From Lentimicrobiaceae bacterium (GTDB lineage Bacteria; Bacteroidota; Bacteroidia; Bacteroidales; F082), in contig SUWS01000001.1 of the NCBI GenBank assembly GCA_015061365.1, forward strand, positions 27,576 to 91,575: a stretch of 64,000 nucleotides of DNA. The letters run 5' to 3'. Below the pieces are notes generated by a model. That model had not been told where the DNA came from. It worked only from the letters and a program-made list of their open reading frames with translations, and ran no database searches. Every line of letters begins with the position of its first letter. The stretch's first letter is position 1. Of the stretch, positions 56,099-64,000 are shown in pieces. A program made the translations under genes and the position numbers.

Positions 56099-57007
56099 AT
56101 GAATAAGAAAATCTGTTTGCTGATAATATTATGTTCCTTGTTTGGGTTGAAGTCGCTCCGGGCACAGGAGTTTAATTTCGATGTGTCGGTGTCGACAGCC
56201 CGCGTTGAAGGTACCGACCAAAGAGCTTTCGAAGCACTTAAAGAAGGTATCGTCAACTTTATGAATAACAGAGTCTGGACCAATATAGAGTTCAAACCAG
56301 AAGAACGTTTAGAGGGAGCCATCGTTGTCAATGTGAAAAATAAAGATGGTAATGTTATTGAAGCGGAATTAAATATCGCGCTACGACGTCCGACTTATAA
56401 GACAAACTTCAATACTCCTTTGTTTAATTATGTAGATGATGACTTTGTTTTCGAGTATATCGAATCGCAACCTCTTGACTTTTCTGAGAATACATATATG
56501 TCTAATCTCACGTCAACACTTGCGTTCTATGCATACTATTGCCTTGGATTATATTTCGACAGTTTCGGTCTTTATGGTGGAGAGGAGTTCTTCAAGGCTG
56601 CTGAACGTGTTGTTGATGCAGCGCAAAGTGCCGATGAATCGGGATGGAAAGCATTCGATGATAAGAGAAACCGTTATTGGCTTTGCGAAAATATGATAAA
56701 TGCTTCATACAAACCGCTTCGTCAATATATGTATGAATATCATCGTCTCGGAATGGATAAGATGTCGACAAAACAGGAAGAGGGTAGAGCAGCAATAACA
56801 AAGTCGTTGGAATATCTGCAGCAGATGTACTCTCAAAGACCTAACTTGCTGAGCATCCAAGTTATCAACGATACCAAACGAGGAGAATGGAAGAGCATAT
56901 ATACTGAAGGAACACAGCAGGAAAAAACTAAGGCGGTAAATCTATTGAGAGAAATAGATCCTGCTCATGCCTCTGAATATGAAGAGATCCTCACGAACAG
57001 AAAATAA
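56099..57007 (+). CDS. DUF4835 family secreted protein
   Basis: Signal peptide ending RAQEFNFDVSVSTARVEGTDQRAFEALKEGIVNFMNNRVWTN; coaBC-DUF4835-recN order. Confidence 0.85.
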   Translation: MNKKICLLIILCSLFGLKSLRAQEFNFDVSVSTARVEGTDQRAFEALKEGIVNFMNNRVWTNIEFKPEERLEGAIVVNVKNKDGNVIEAELNIALRRPTYKTNFNTPLFNYVDDDFVFEYIESQPLDFSENTYMSNLTSTLAFYAYYCLGLYFDSFGLYGGEEFFKAAERVVDAAQSADESGWKAFDDKRNRYWLCENMINASYKPLRQYMYEYHRLGMDKMSTKQEEGRAAITKSLEYLQQMYSQRPNLLSIQVINDTKRGEWKSIYTEGTQQEKTKAVNLLREIDPAHASEYEEILTNRK

Positions 57008-57009
57008 CA

Positions 57010-58665
57010 ATGTTACAGAAACTGTCAATAAGTAACTATGCTTTAATATCATCGTTATCAGTTGATTTTGATAACGGTTTTTCTGTAATCACAGGTGAGA
57101 CCGGCGCAGGTAAATCAATATTGTTAGGTGCGCTCGGTTTTCTACTCGGCAACCGCGCCGATACTAACATCCTCTTCGATGATACAAAGAAATGTATCGT
57201 GGAGGGTGTCTTTATCTTACATGACGATAGGTGGAAATCTTTTTTTGAGGAAAACGACATCGATTATGATGAGGAATGCATAATTCGTAGAGAGATAAAT
57301 CCTCAGAAAAAATCAAGAGCGTTCATTAACGATACTCCAGTATCCTTGCAGATTCTCAAAGAATTAGGAGCACGACTTGTAGATATACATTCGCAACATG
57401 ATTCGTTGTTGCTCTGTAATCCTGATTTTCAACTTGCTTTGTTGGATGACGCAGCTGACAATAATCTACTTCTGACGCAATATAAGAAAGCATATCACGA
57501 TTACGTCTCGGCTAAAAATGAGTTGGATAAACTTCGTCGTAAAACAACAGATAATATTGATGAAAACGATTATCTGAAATTTCAATTGGATGAGATCTTG
57601 AAAGCTGAACTTCTTGATGGAGAATATGACGAGCTGACACAACGTATCGAGTTTCTCGAGAATCAAGAGGAGATAATCAGACTTTTGAAAGAATCGACGA
57701 ATATCCTTGATAACGAAGATAACTCTCTTCTTGATGGAATCAATACCTTATTATATAATGTCGAGAAACTGAGAAGATATATTCCTGAATTAGGTTCAAT
57801 GGCGGAACGTCTCAATTCTGTAAAGATAGAACTTAAGGATATTCTCTCCGACCTGAATAATTTTCAAGATGATTCTCAAGATATTTCTTCATTAGAAATT
57901 TTACAGGAGCGTTTCGATATGATTCAGCGACTTATGATGAAGCATCATCTTAACGATTATTCACTACTTCTTCAGTTGAGAGAGGACATACGGAGAAAAG
58001 TGGATGAATTTTCCAATATTGAAGATATTGTTGCCGACAAGGAAAAGGAAGTCAGGGAATTAGAGAAAGACTTGTTGGTTAGAGCTTCGGAATTGCGCAT
58101 GCGTCGGAAGAAAGCAAAGGATGATTTTGAAAAAGATGTGACGACAGTGATTCGTCAGCTTGCTATGCCGTACGGACTCTTTGAAATAAAATTAGATGAG
58201 ACGGAAGAACTGACTTCTAATGGCATTGATGTTGTCACATTTATGTTTTCAGCAAACAAAGGTCATTCTACAGAAATCATGGCGAAAGCAGCCTCTGGTG
58301 GTGAACTGTCACGTCTGATGTTGGCGATAAAAAGCATTGCCGCAAGAAACAATTATATCCCGACTTTAATTTTCGACGAGATAGATACCGGCGTCTCTGG
58401 TGAGGTGGCATCCAAGCTCGGCGACATTATGAAGGTGATGGGCGATACTCTTCAACTCGTAAGTATCACTCATTTGCCTCAAATAGCAAGTAAGGCTGAG
58501 AATCATTTCTTTGTGTATAAGACTGTTGTCGATGAAAAGACACATTCAAACATTAAAGTATTGACTCACGAAGAGCGTGTCGTGGAAATTGCAAAAATGC
58601 TTTCCAACGCAGAAGTCACGGAAGAAGCGATGAAAGCGGCGGAAGTACTTCTGTCAAGTCTTTGA
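57010..58665 (+). CDS. recN: DNA repair protein RecN
   Basis: ITGETGAGKSILLGALGFLLGNRAD; LVDIHSQHDSLLL; FDEIDTGVSGEVASKLG; LVSITHLPQIAS. Confidence 0.96.
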   Translation: MLQKLSISNYALISSLSVDFDNGFSVITGETGAGKSILLGALGFLLGNRADTNILFDDTKKCIVEGVFILHDDRWKSFFEENDIDYDEECIIRREINPQKKSRAFINDTPVSLQILKELGARLVDIHSQHDSLLLCNPDFQLALLDDAADNNLLLTQYKKAYHDYVSAKNELDKLRRKTTDNIDENDYLKFQLDEILKAELLDGEYDELTQRIEFLENQEEIIRLLKESTNILDNEDNSLLDGINTLLYNVEKLRRYIPELGSMAERLNSVKIELKDILSDLNNFQDDSQDISSLEILQERFDMIQRLMMKHHLNDYSLLLQLREDIRRKVDEFSNIEDIVADKEKEVRELEKDLLVRASELRMRRKKAKDDFEKDVTTVIRQLAMPYGLFEIKLDETEELTSNGIDVVTFMFSANKGHSTEIMAKAASGGELSRLMLAIKSIAARNNYIPTLIFDEIDTGVSGEVASKLGDIMKVMGDTLQLVSITHLPQIASKAENHFFVYKTVVDEKTHSNIKVLTHEERVVEIAKMLSNAEVTEEAMKAAEVLLSSL

Positions 58666-58673
58666 TATACTGC

Positions 58674-59864
58674 TTACCTTCGATTCCGTAAACGTTTGAT
58701 GATTCGATATGCCGCAAATGATATGATGGAGAGATACACTGTCCAAAGAATTATCGTCTTAGGATAATTGATATGATCTAATCTTTGTTTTGTGATCTCA
58801 TTGTTTTCATGGCGGGTTATCGGGTTGAGATATAATGTCGTTCCGTCTTTGAACTTCAATTCGCATCTTACGTAATTGTCTTCGGGCTGAATCGCGTAAG
58901 TCCCTGTCTTGATGTTTTTCTGTGTTTTAAGTTCCTTTCCTTCTTGTCCAATGAATCTGATTTTAGATATAGGCTTGGAAGCCGATACTAATAAGGTGTC
59001 GTCTTTTAATTCTACCTGTGTTATATGAGGAAGGTTTTTCTTTAAACGCTTTATTTTCTGTTCCAATGTCTCGTCGTATATAATAGGGAAATCAACTCCG
59101 ACGGCATTGCCGTTTTCCAATGACGAGAGTATTTTTTCAGCTTCATTTTCATCTGCGTTTATCATGGTGAAACGTGTCGCTATATCGGTGATATCGCTAA
59201 CATCATGAGAGTCGTCGTTGCCGATGAGATATACGAGATGTCCGTTGGAAAGAGCAGTGTCCCAATGTGCTGTTGAGATCCTGAATCCGTTAAGCACCTC
59301 CATCAGTTTGTAGTTGCTGAGATACTTCATGTCGTCGACTAAATATCCTTTCTTAACGAAAGAAGGATGCGCCGGGATGGCGAGACGAGTCTGTTTTTCG
59401 AGACGGTTAAGCGTATGTTGTTTCATGCTGAGATTCTGAAACGCGAAGAAGTCGAGCCGACGTATTTTTTCTGCTCCTACGCAAAGCTGATGTATCTTGA
59501 ATATCCCGTAGCCGTGTTCGTAGGCGGGGATAAAACTTGGATTTGTAGAGTCGTAGTAATTGATTTTATTATAATCAGAAAGTCCGACGTGATCGAACCC
59601 AAGAGCGGTATAAACACTGTCGACCATTTCGTTTGTATTGGAGCGACCATTGGTTATACCTCCGAACTGTCGTGTATGTGCATGGAAATTAGCGACAATC
59701 CAATTCTCAGGATTCATGTCGTTATATGGATTGTGAAGGTGGCTTCCTTGAAATGGCTTGGGTTCATCGAAAGAGTATGATGGTACGAAAATACTTGTAA
59801 GCGTTACAATAGCAACAAAACCGACGATTATGTATAGAAGAGTTTTAAAGAGTTTTTTTATCAT
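58674..59864 (-). CDS. Membrane PHP-like metal-dependent hydrolase
   Basis: WIVANFHAHTRQFGGITNGR; LGFDHVGLSDYNKIN; LIGNDDSHDVSD; N- and C-terminal TMs. Confidence 0.75.
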   Translation of the reverse strand: MIKKLFKTLLYIIVGFVAIVTLTSIFVPSYSFDEPKPFQGSHLHNPYNDMNPENWIVANFHAHTRQFGGITNGRSNTNEMVDSVYTALGFDHVGLSDYNKINYYDSTNPSFIPAYEHGYGIFKIHQLCVGAEKIRRLDFFAFQNLSMKQHTLNRLEKQTRLAIPAHPSFVKKGYLVDDMKYLSNYKLMEVLNGFRISTAHWDTALSNGHLVYLIGNDDSHDVSDITDIATRFTMINADENEAEKILSSLENGNAVGVDFPIIYDETLEQKIKRLKKNLPHITQVELKDDTLLVSASKPISKIRFIGQEGKELKTQKNIKTGTYAIQPEDNYVRCELKFKDGTTLYLNPITRHENNEITKQRLDHINYPKTIILWTVYLSIISFAAYRIIKRLRNRR

Positions 59865-59921
59865 AGTTATATTTATAAATCATTGAAGTAGACTTTTGAT
59901 GTCATGCTTCCGAAGTTTCTA

Positions 59922-59929
59922 CAAAGATA
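59922..59929 (-). promoter_or_regulatory. -7 box (reverse complement TATCTTTG) for the minus-strand PHP-like gene
   Basis: CAAAGATA on + strand. Confidence 0.45.
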
Positions 59930-59931
59930 AT

Positions 59932-59961
59932 AAAAAAGACGCTTTGAGCAGCGTCTTTTTT
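59932..59961. terminator. Intrinsic terminator hairpin downstream of the minus-strand lipoprotein gene
   Basis: AAAAAAGACGCT-TTGAGC-AGCGTCTTTTTTT. Confidence 0.75.
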
Positions 59962-59964
59962 TCA

Positions 59965-60507
59965 TTATCTGATGTTTTCTTTTTCAGTTATATTGAATAG
60001 TATTTTTACAGTCTCGTAGTCGCTAAGATCTTCGTTCTGATATTTTGCGTATGTCGTGGCATCTATGAGAACCACCTTGAAGGTTAGATTTGTGTTGTAG
60101 AACTCGCAAGGGTTCTGATGTCGTTGTAAGTCGGAGTTAGTCCAGAATATCGTGAGTCCGTAGTCGTAATACACGGTCTCTAAAGTTGATGAATATTGAT
60201 CGTTTGGATATAGTGTGAGTGGGAGTTGGTGCCATCCGTAGAATTCTCCTGGATTTTCCATATAGACGAGAACTGCGCCGTAGTCAACCATATCTAAATC
60301 TATTGCATCCCATTCTAAATCAAGATACCAATTCAGTGCGTTAGCATCCCATTTCCAGTCTACTGCTATGGATTCTACTGTCGCTGATTGAACATTAGCG
60401 TTACCATCATGACCTGGAACGCCAGGTACACCTTGTGGTCCACGGCATGACGTCGCAGTTAATAATGCAATTACAAATAACAATGCTAAAGATTTTAAAG
60501 TTTTCAT
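59965..60507 (-). CDS. Lipoprotein with short collagen-like Gly-X-Y segment
   Basis: MKTLKSLALLFVIALLTATSCRGPQGVPGVPGHDGN; start refined to 60507. Confidence 0.75.
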   Translation of the reverse strand: MKTLKSLALLFVIALLTATSCRGPQGVPGVPGHDGNANVQSATVESIAVDWKWDANALNWYLDLEWDAIDLDMVDYGAVLVYMENPGEFYGWHQLPLTLYPNDQYSSTLETVYYDYGLTIFWTNSDLQRHQNPCEFYNTNLTFKVVLIDATTYAKYQNEDLSDYETVKILFNITEKENIR

Positions 60508-60603
60508 AAGAAATGTTTTTTTAATTGTGAATATAAAAAATTGACGCGTATTTTTGTTCAAATTTTATGCCATAGAAATTGCTATGAACTCTGTATATTT
60601 TAT

Positions 60604-60611
60604 TATTTTTG
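60604..60611 (+). promoter_or_regulatory. TAnnTTTG -7 box (TATTTTTG)
   Basis: TATTTTTGC just upstream of ATG 60616. Confidence 0.45.
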
Positions 60612-60615
60612 CGCT

Positions 60616-61503
60616 ATGAAAAACAATAATTATATAGTGCATATCAGTGGTGTTATCGCCATGATATTTTGGGGTATGTCGTTTATATGGTCGACGCAGG
60701 TGTTTAATTATTTGAATCCAACTACGACGATATTTTTCCGCTTGATAATTTCGATGGTTTTCTTGGGGATTTTACTTTTTGTATTCAAGTTGAATGAGAA
60801 AGTGGAGAGAAAAGACCTGATGTTATTTGCTTTGGCGGCTTTGTTCGAGCCGTTTCTCTATTTCATTTTTGAGAGTTATGGATTATTGAATTCGGCTCCC
60901 GTTGTAAGCTCCGCCATCATAGCGACAATACCTCTCTTTACACCTATAGCGGCTTTCTTCTTTCTTAAAGAACGACTTACGCCATGGAATATAGCAGGTT
61001 TCATAATATCTTTCTTTGGAGTTATATTCATGCTTCTTAATAAAAATTTAGAATTGACAGTCTCTGTTAAAGGTATCGTCTTCTTATTTAGTGCCGTTAT
61101 CGTAGCGGTGGCTTATTCCATTTCTTTAAGAAAATTAACAATGTTGTATAAACCGCTAACAATCACATTCGTTCAGAATATAATAGGAATGATCTACTTC
61201 ATACCGATGTTCTTCATCATGGAACAAGTCACTCCGTCGCGTATAATGGAAATAGGCGGTTACATACTTCCATTATTGTCGTTAGGTGTTTTCGCAAGTT
61301 CCGTCGCATATACCTTATGGGCATATACATTCAGTAAGTTAGGCGCAGCTAAGGCTAATATATATAGTAATTTGATTCCGGTGTTTACCGCGATATTTAG
61401 TTGTATCATAATAGGTGAAAGCATTACGTTACAAAAAGTTATAGGAATATTGTTGGTTATAGGCGGATTAGTATTATCACAATTAAAATTTAATAAGAAA
61501 TGA
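60616..61503 (+). CDS. EamA/DMT-family transporter
   Basis: Ten-TM-like hydrophobic pattern; FWGMSFIWSTQVFNYLNPTTTIFFRLIISM; WAYTFSKLGAAKANIYSNLIPVFTAIFSCIIIGE. Start refined to 60616. Confidence 0.92.
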   Translation: MKNNNYIVHISGVIAMIFWGMSFIWSTQVFNYLNPTTTIFFRLIISMVFLGILLFVFKLNEKVERKDLMLFALAALFEPFLYFIFESYGLLNSAPVVSSAIIATIPLFTPIAAFFFLKERLTPWNIAGFIISFFGVIFMLLNKNLELTVSVKGIVFLFSAVIVAVAYSISLRKLTMLYKPLTITFVQNIIGMIYFIPMFFIMEQVTPSRIMEIGGYILPLLSLGVFASSVAYTLWAYTFSKLGAAKANIYSNLIPVFTAIFSCIIIGESITLQKVIGILLVIGGLVLSQLKFNKK

Positions 61504-62270
61504 TTACGAGTAAGTCAAATCCAAAGATAAAGAATGTTGTCAAATTGCAGAAATCGTCGGAGCGACGTGAGCAAAACAGAATTATAATAGAAGGAAGACG
61601 AGAGATTGAACGTGCGGTGGCTTGCGGTTTTGTGGTCGACACCTTATTTATATGTAACGAATTGTTGAGAGAATCTGTCTGTATTAATGCAAATGTTACT
61701 GAGGAAGTTAGTTTAGAAGTCTTTGAAAAGATCGCTTATCGTGAAGGCAGCGATGGACTTTTGGCTGTTGCCATTCCAAAATATTCTGAGTTGAAGGATT
61801 TTAGGCCGAAGAAGAATCCGCTGATAATAGTTTTAGAGACGGTGGAGAAACCTGGTAATTTAGGTGCTGTGATGCGTACCGCCGATGCTGCCGGTGTCGA
61901 CGCCGTGATTATCGCCGACCCTCGTACCGACTTGTTTAATCCTAATGCGATAAGGGCGAGCATTGGAACTATCTTCAGCGTACCATTGTTCGCTTGCTCA
62001 TCGAAAGAATGTATAAAATGGCTGAAGTCCAACGATATAATAATTTATTGTACCTATCTTAAAGCATCCATCGACTATTTGGACGCTGATTTTAGACAAG
62101 GTTCTGCTATAGTGATGGGAACTGAAGCGACGGGAATATCCGATATTTGGGTCGAGGCTGCCGACCAGAATCTCATTATTCCAATGAATGGGATCGCCGA
62201 TTCGTTAAACGTTTCTGTAACAACAGCGATAGTGGTTTTTGAAGCAATAAGACAAAGAAGGTGTTTATAG
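61500..62270 (+). CDS. SpoU/TrmH-family RNA methyltransferase
   Basis: IVLETVEKPGNLGAVMRTADAAGVDAVIIADPRTDLFNPNAIRAS; VMGTEATGISDIW; IIPMNGIADSLNVSVTTAIVVFEAIRQR. Confidence 0.95.
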   Translation: MITSKSNPKIKNVVKLQKSSERREQNRIIIEGRREIERAVACGFVVDTLFICNELLRESVCINANVTEEVSLEVFEKIAYREGSDGLLAVAIPKYSELKDFRPKKNPLIIVLETVEKPGNLGAVMRTADAAGVDAVIIADPRTDLFNPNAIRASIGTIFSVPLFACSSKECIKWLKSNDIIIYCTYLKASIDYLDADFRQGSAIVMGTEATGISDIWVEAADQNLIIPMNGIADSLNVSVTTAIVVFEAIRQRRCL

Positions 62271-62352
62271 AATCTGAGAGTTGGATTTTAAAGTCCGATT
62301 TTGGGTAATAAGTTAAAAATAAAAAAAACTTACTGTATTGTAGATATTTTTG

Positions 62353-62360
62353 TATATTTG
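62353..62360 (+). promoter_or_regulatory. TAnnTTTG -7 box (TATATTTG)
   Basis: TATATTTGC 25 nt upstream of GTG 62386. Confidence 0.4.
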
Positions 62361-62385
62361 CAGATTGAGCAAAAATATTATTTAC

Positions 62386-64000
62386 GTGGATAATACTATA
62401 TCAGAAATAAACGGAGTGCAGTTGTATAATAGCTTCATAGCAGGAGCACAAAAGATTTTTGAAAATCAAGCACTTCTCAATAATATAAATTTCTATCCGG
62501 TACCTGATGCTGACACGGGTACTAACTTGGCCTCTACAATGCATAGTATAGTCAGTACGGTGCAACCTCAAGAAAATGTTAAAGAAACAGCATTGGCATT
62601 GGCCGATGCGGCTCTTATGGGCGCAAGAGGTAACTCAGGTATCATCTTCGCACAGTTCCTCTACGGATTCAGTAAGGATATAAGGGAACAGCATACCATG
62701 AACATCAGAGAGTTTGCTGAATATATGCGTAATGCATCAGAATGCGCCTATTATGCCCTCGCGAAACCTAAAGAGGGAACTATAATAACAGTGATCAAAG
62801 ATTGGTCTAATTATCTAACTGAAGCATGTGAGACAGCCGACGACTTAACAACATTGCTGCTTAATGCTTTGACTGTAGCTATGGAGTCATTAAAAGGTAC
62901 GGGAAAATTTATCGCCGCAAAAGCCAAGACTATTGTCGATGCGGGAGCTAAAGGTTTCGTGGTTTTCTTGGAAGGTATGTGCGAATATTTCCATAGCGGA
63001 GAACAATCGGTAAATGTGGCTAATGCAGAAGTTATTGATTCGGAATGGATGGGAGAAGATAACCATGAAGATATAACGTTCCGTTACTGCACAGAAGCTC
63101 TTCTTATAGGTGACGACCTTCAAAAAAATAAACTTTCTTCCTTGATAGAAACAATGGGCGATTGTCTCGTGATAGCAGGATCTAATAAGAAAATGAGACT
63201 TCATATCCATACCGATGAACCTTGGATCGTTCTTGAAAAAGTACAGACAATAGGAAGTGTCGTCTATCAGAAAGTGGAAGATATGGTGATGCAGAATGAT
63301 TTGGTTACCAATAGAAAAAGTAAGATAGGAATATTATCAGATAGTTCTTGCGACATACCGAAAGAATTGTTGGAGAAATACCAGATACAAACAGTGCCTC
63401 TCACGGTGAGTTTCGGCGAAGAATTCTATCTCGACCAACTGACAATTAAGCCAAAACAATTCATAGAAAAGTTGGTTAAATCAACGGAGATTCCTAAATC
63501 GTCGCAGCCGAGTCTTATGGATTTTACTAACAGATATAATTACCTTACAACACATTACGGCTCTATCGTCAGTGTTCATCTGAACGGTAAGTTCAGTGGC
63601 ATGATCAACAGTAGTCGGAAAGCCGCCGCAGCGGTAAGTAAAACGTCGGGTAAAAAAATAGATGTAGTAGATAGTCACAATGCGACAGGAGGTTTGGGAT
63701 TGACAGTGTTGAGAACCGCAGAGGCGGCAATCAAAGGGATGAGCCACGAACAACTCGTCGAGAAAGCTACAGAATGGGCAGATAAAACCAAATTGTTCGT
63801 GTCATGTGTCAATACTGAATATTTGATAAACAGCGGTCGACTCAGTACATTCAAGGCAATGATGCTTAAATTATTCAAGATAAAACCATTATTCACATTG
63901 GATAAAGAAGGCGAATTGAAACTTGAAACATTCTCTTTCAGAACTAAAGACAACTTTAAGAAAATATTAGGTCTTCTGAAAGATAATTACGAGCATAAGA
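62386..64000 (+). CDS. DAK2 domain-DegV family fusion protein (3' partial)
   Basis: Absent from the ORF track because it runs off the window. From GTG 62386: VDNTISEINGVQLYNSFIAGAQKIFENQALLNNINFYPVPDADTGTNLASTM... then KIGILSDSSCDIPKELLEKYQIQTVPLTVSFG...SSQPS. Confidence 0.9.
   Translation, partial: MDNTISEINGVQLYNSFIAGAQKIFENQALLNNINFYPVPDADTGTNLASTMHSIVSTVQPQENVKETALALADAALMGARGNSGIIFAQFLYGFSKDIREQHTMNIREFAEYMRNASECAYYALAKPKEGTIITVIKDWSNYLTEACETADDLTTLLLNALTVAMESLKGTGKFIAAKAKTIVDAGAKGFVVFLEGMCEYFHSGEQSVNVANAEVIDSEWMGEDNHEDITFRYCTEALLIGDDLQKNKLSSLIETMGDCLVIAGSNKKMRLHIHTDEPWIVLEKVQTIGSVVYQKVEDMVMQNDLVTNRKSKIGILSDSSCDIPKELLEKYQIQTVPLTVSFGEEFYLDQLTIKPKQFIEKLVKSTEIPKSSQPSLMDFTNRYNYLTTHYGSIVSVHLNGKFSGMINSSRKAAAAVSKTSGKKIDVVDSHNATGGLGLTVLRTAEAAIKGMSHEQLVEKATEWADKTKLFVSCVNTEYLINSGRLSTFKAMMLKLFKIKPLFTLDKEGELKLETFSFRTKDNFKKILGLLKDNYEHK

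Noticed and set aside
1-64000. CRISPR arrays, rRNA or tRNA genes, and IS/transposase genes
   Set aside because: None seen: no regularly spaced direct repeats of 20-40 bp, no transposase-like ORFs, and no tRNA-like cloverleaf noticed by eye. A tRNAscan/ISfinder run would be needed to exclude them formally.

Overview
The window looks like a Bacteroidetes (Bacteroidales-type) chromosome segment. Supporting signals are TAnnTTTG promoter boxes, a T9SS-type C-terminal sorting domain, an anSME/sulfatase pair and a DUF5458-type T6SS sheath. Both flanks are mostly housekeeping: argS, rsmE, dapA, bamD, rpoZ-like, coaBC, recN, a SpoU-type methyltransferase and a DAK2-DegV fusion. A partial RHS-repeat protein runs off the left edge. 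The centre (about 11.4-48.8 kb) is one long co-directional accessory locus encoding a type VI secretion-like contractile apparatus: TssH/ClpV, TssB, TssC, two Hcp/TssD, VgrG, a PAAR-like protein, and TssG/K/E/F-like baseplate proteins. It is embedded in an unusually rich Ser/Thr phospho-signalling and envelope network: three kinases with catalytic motifs, one probable pseudokinase-FHA fusion, a transmembrane PP2C phosphatase, several FHA proteins including an FHA-FHA-TM-trypsin-like protease, WG-repeat and PEGA/beta-barrel envelope proteins, and lipoproteins. I recognise neither TssJ/L/M nor the Bacteroidetes TssN/O/P/Q/R trans-envelope set here, so this may be a divergent phospho-regulated T6SS. 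Upstream of the locus is a perfect 20-bp inverted repeat (11107-11126 / 11321-11340) around a promoter-like sequence, a candidate invertible promoter or regulatory switch. Candidate effectors are a DUF4280 protein with a C-terminal HEITH metallopeptidase-like region (followed by a small possible immunity ORF) and a GHSLGGG alpha/beta-hydrolase. All family calls come from reading motifs by eye; no database search was run.
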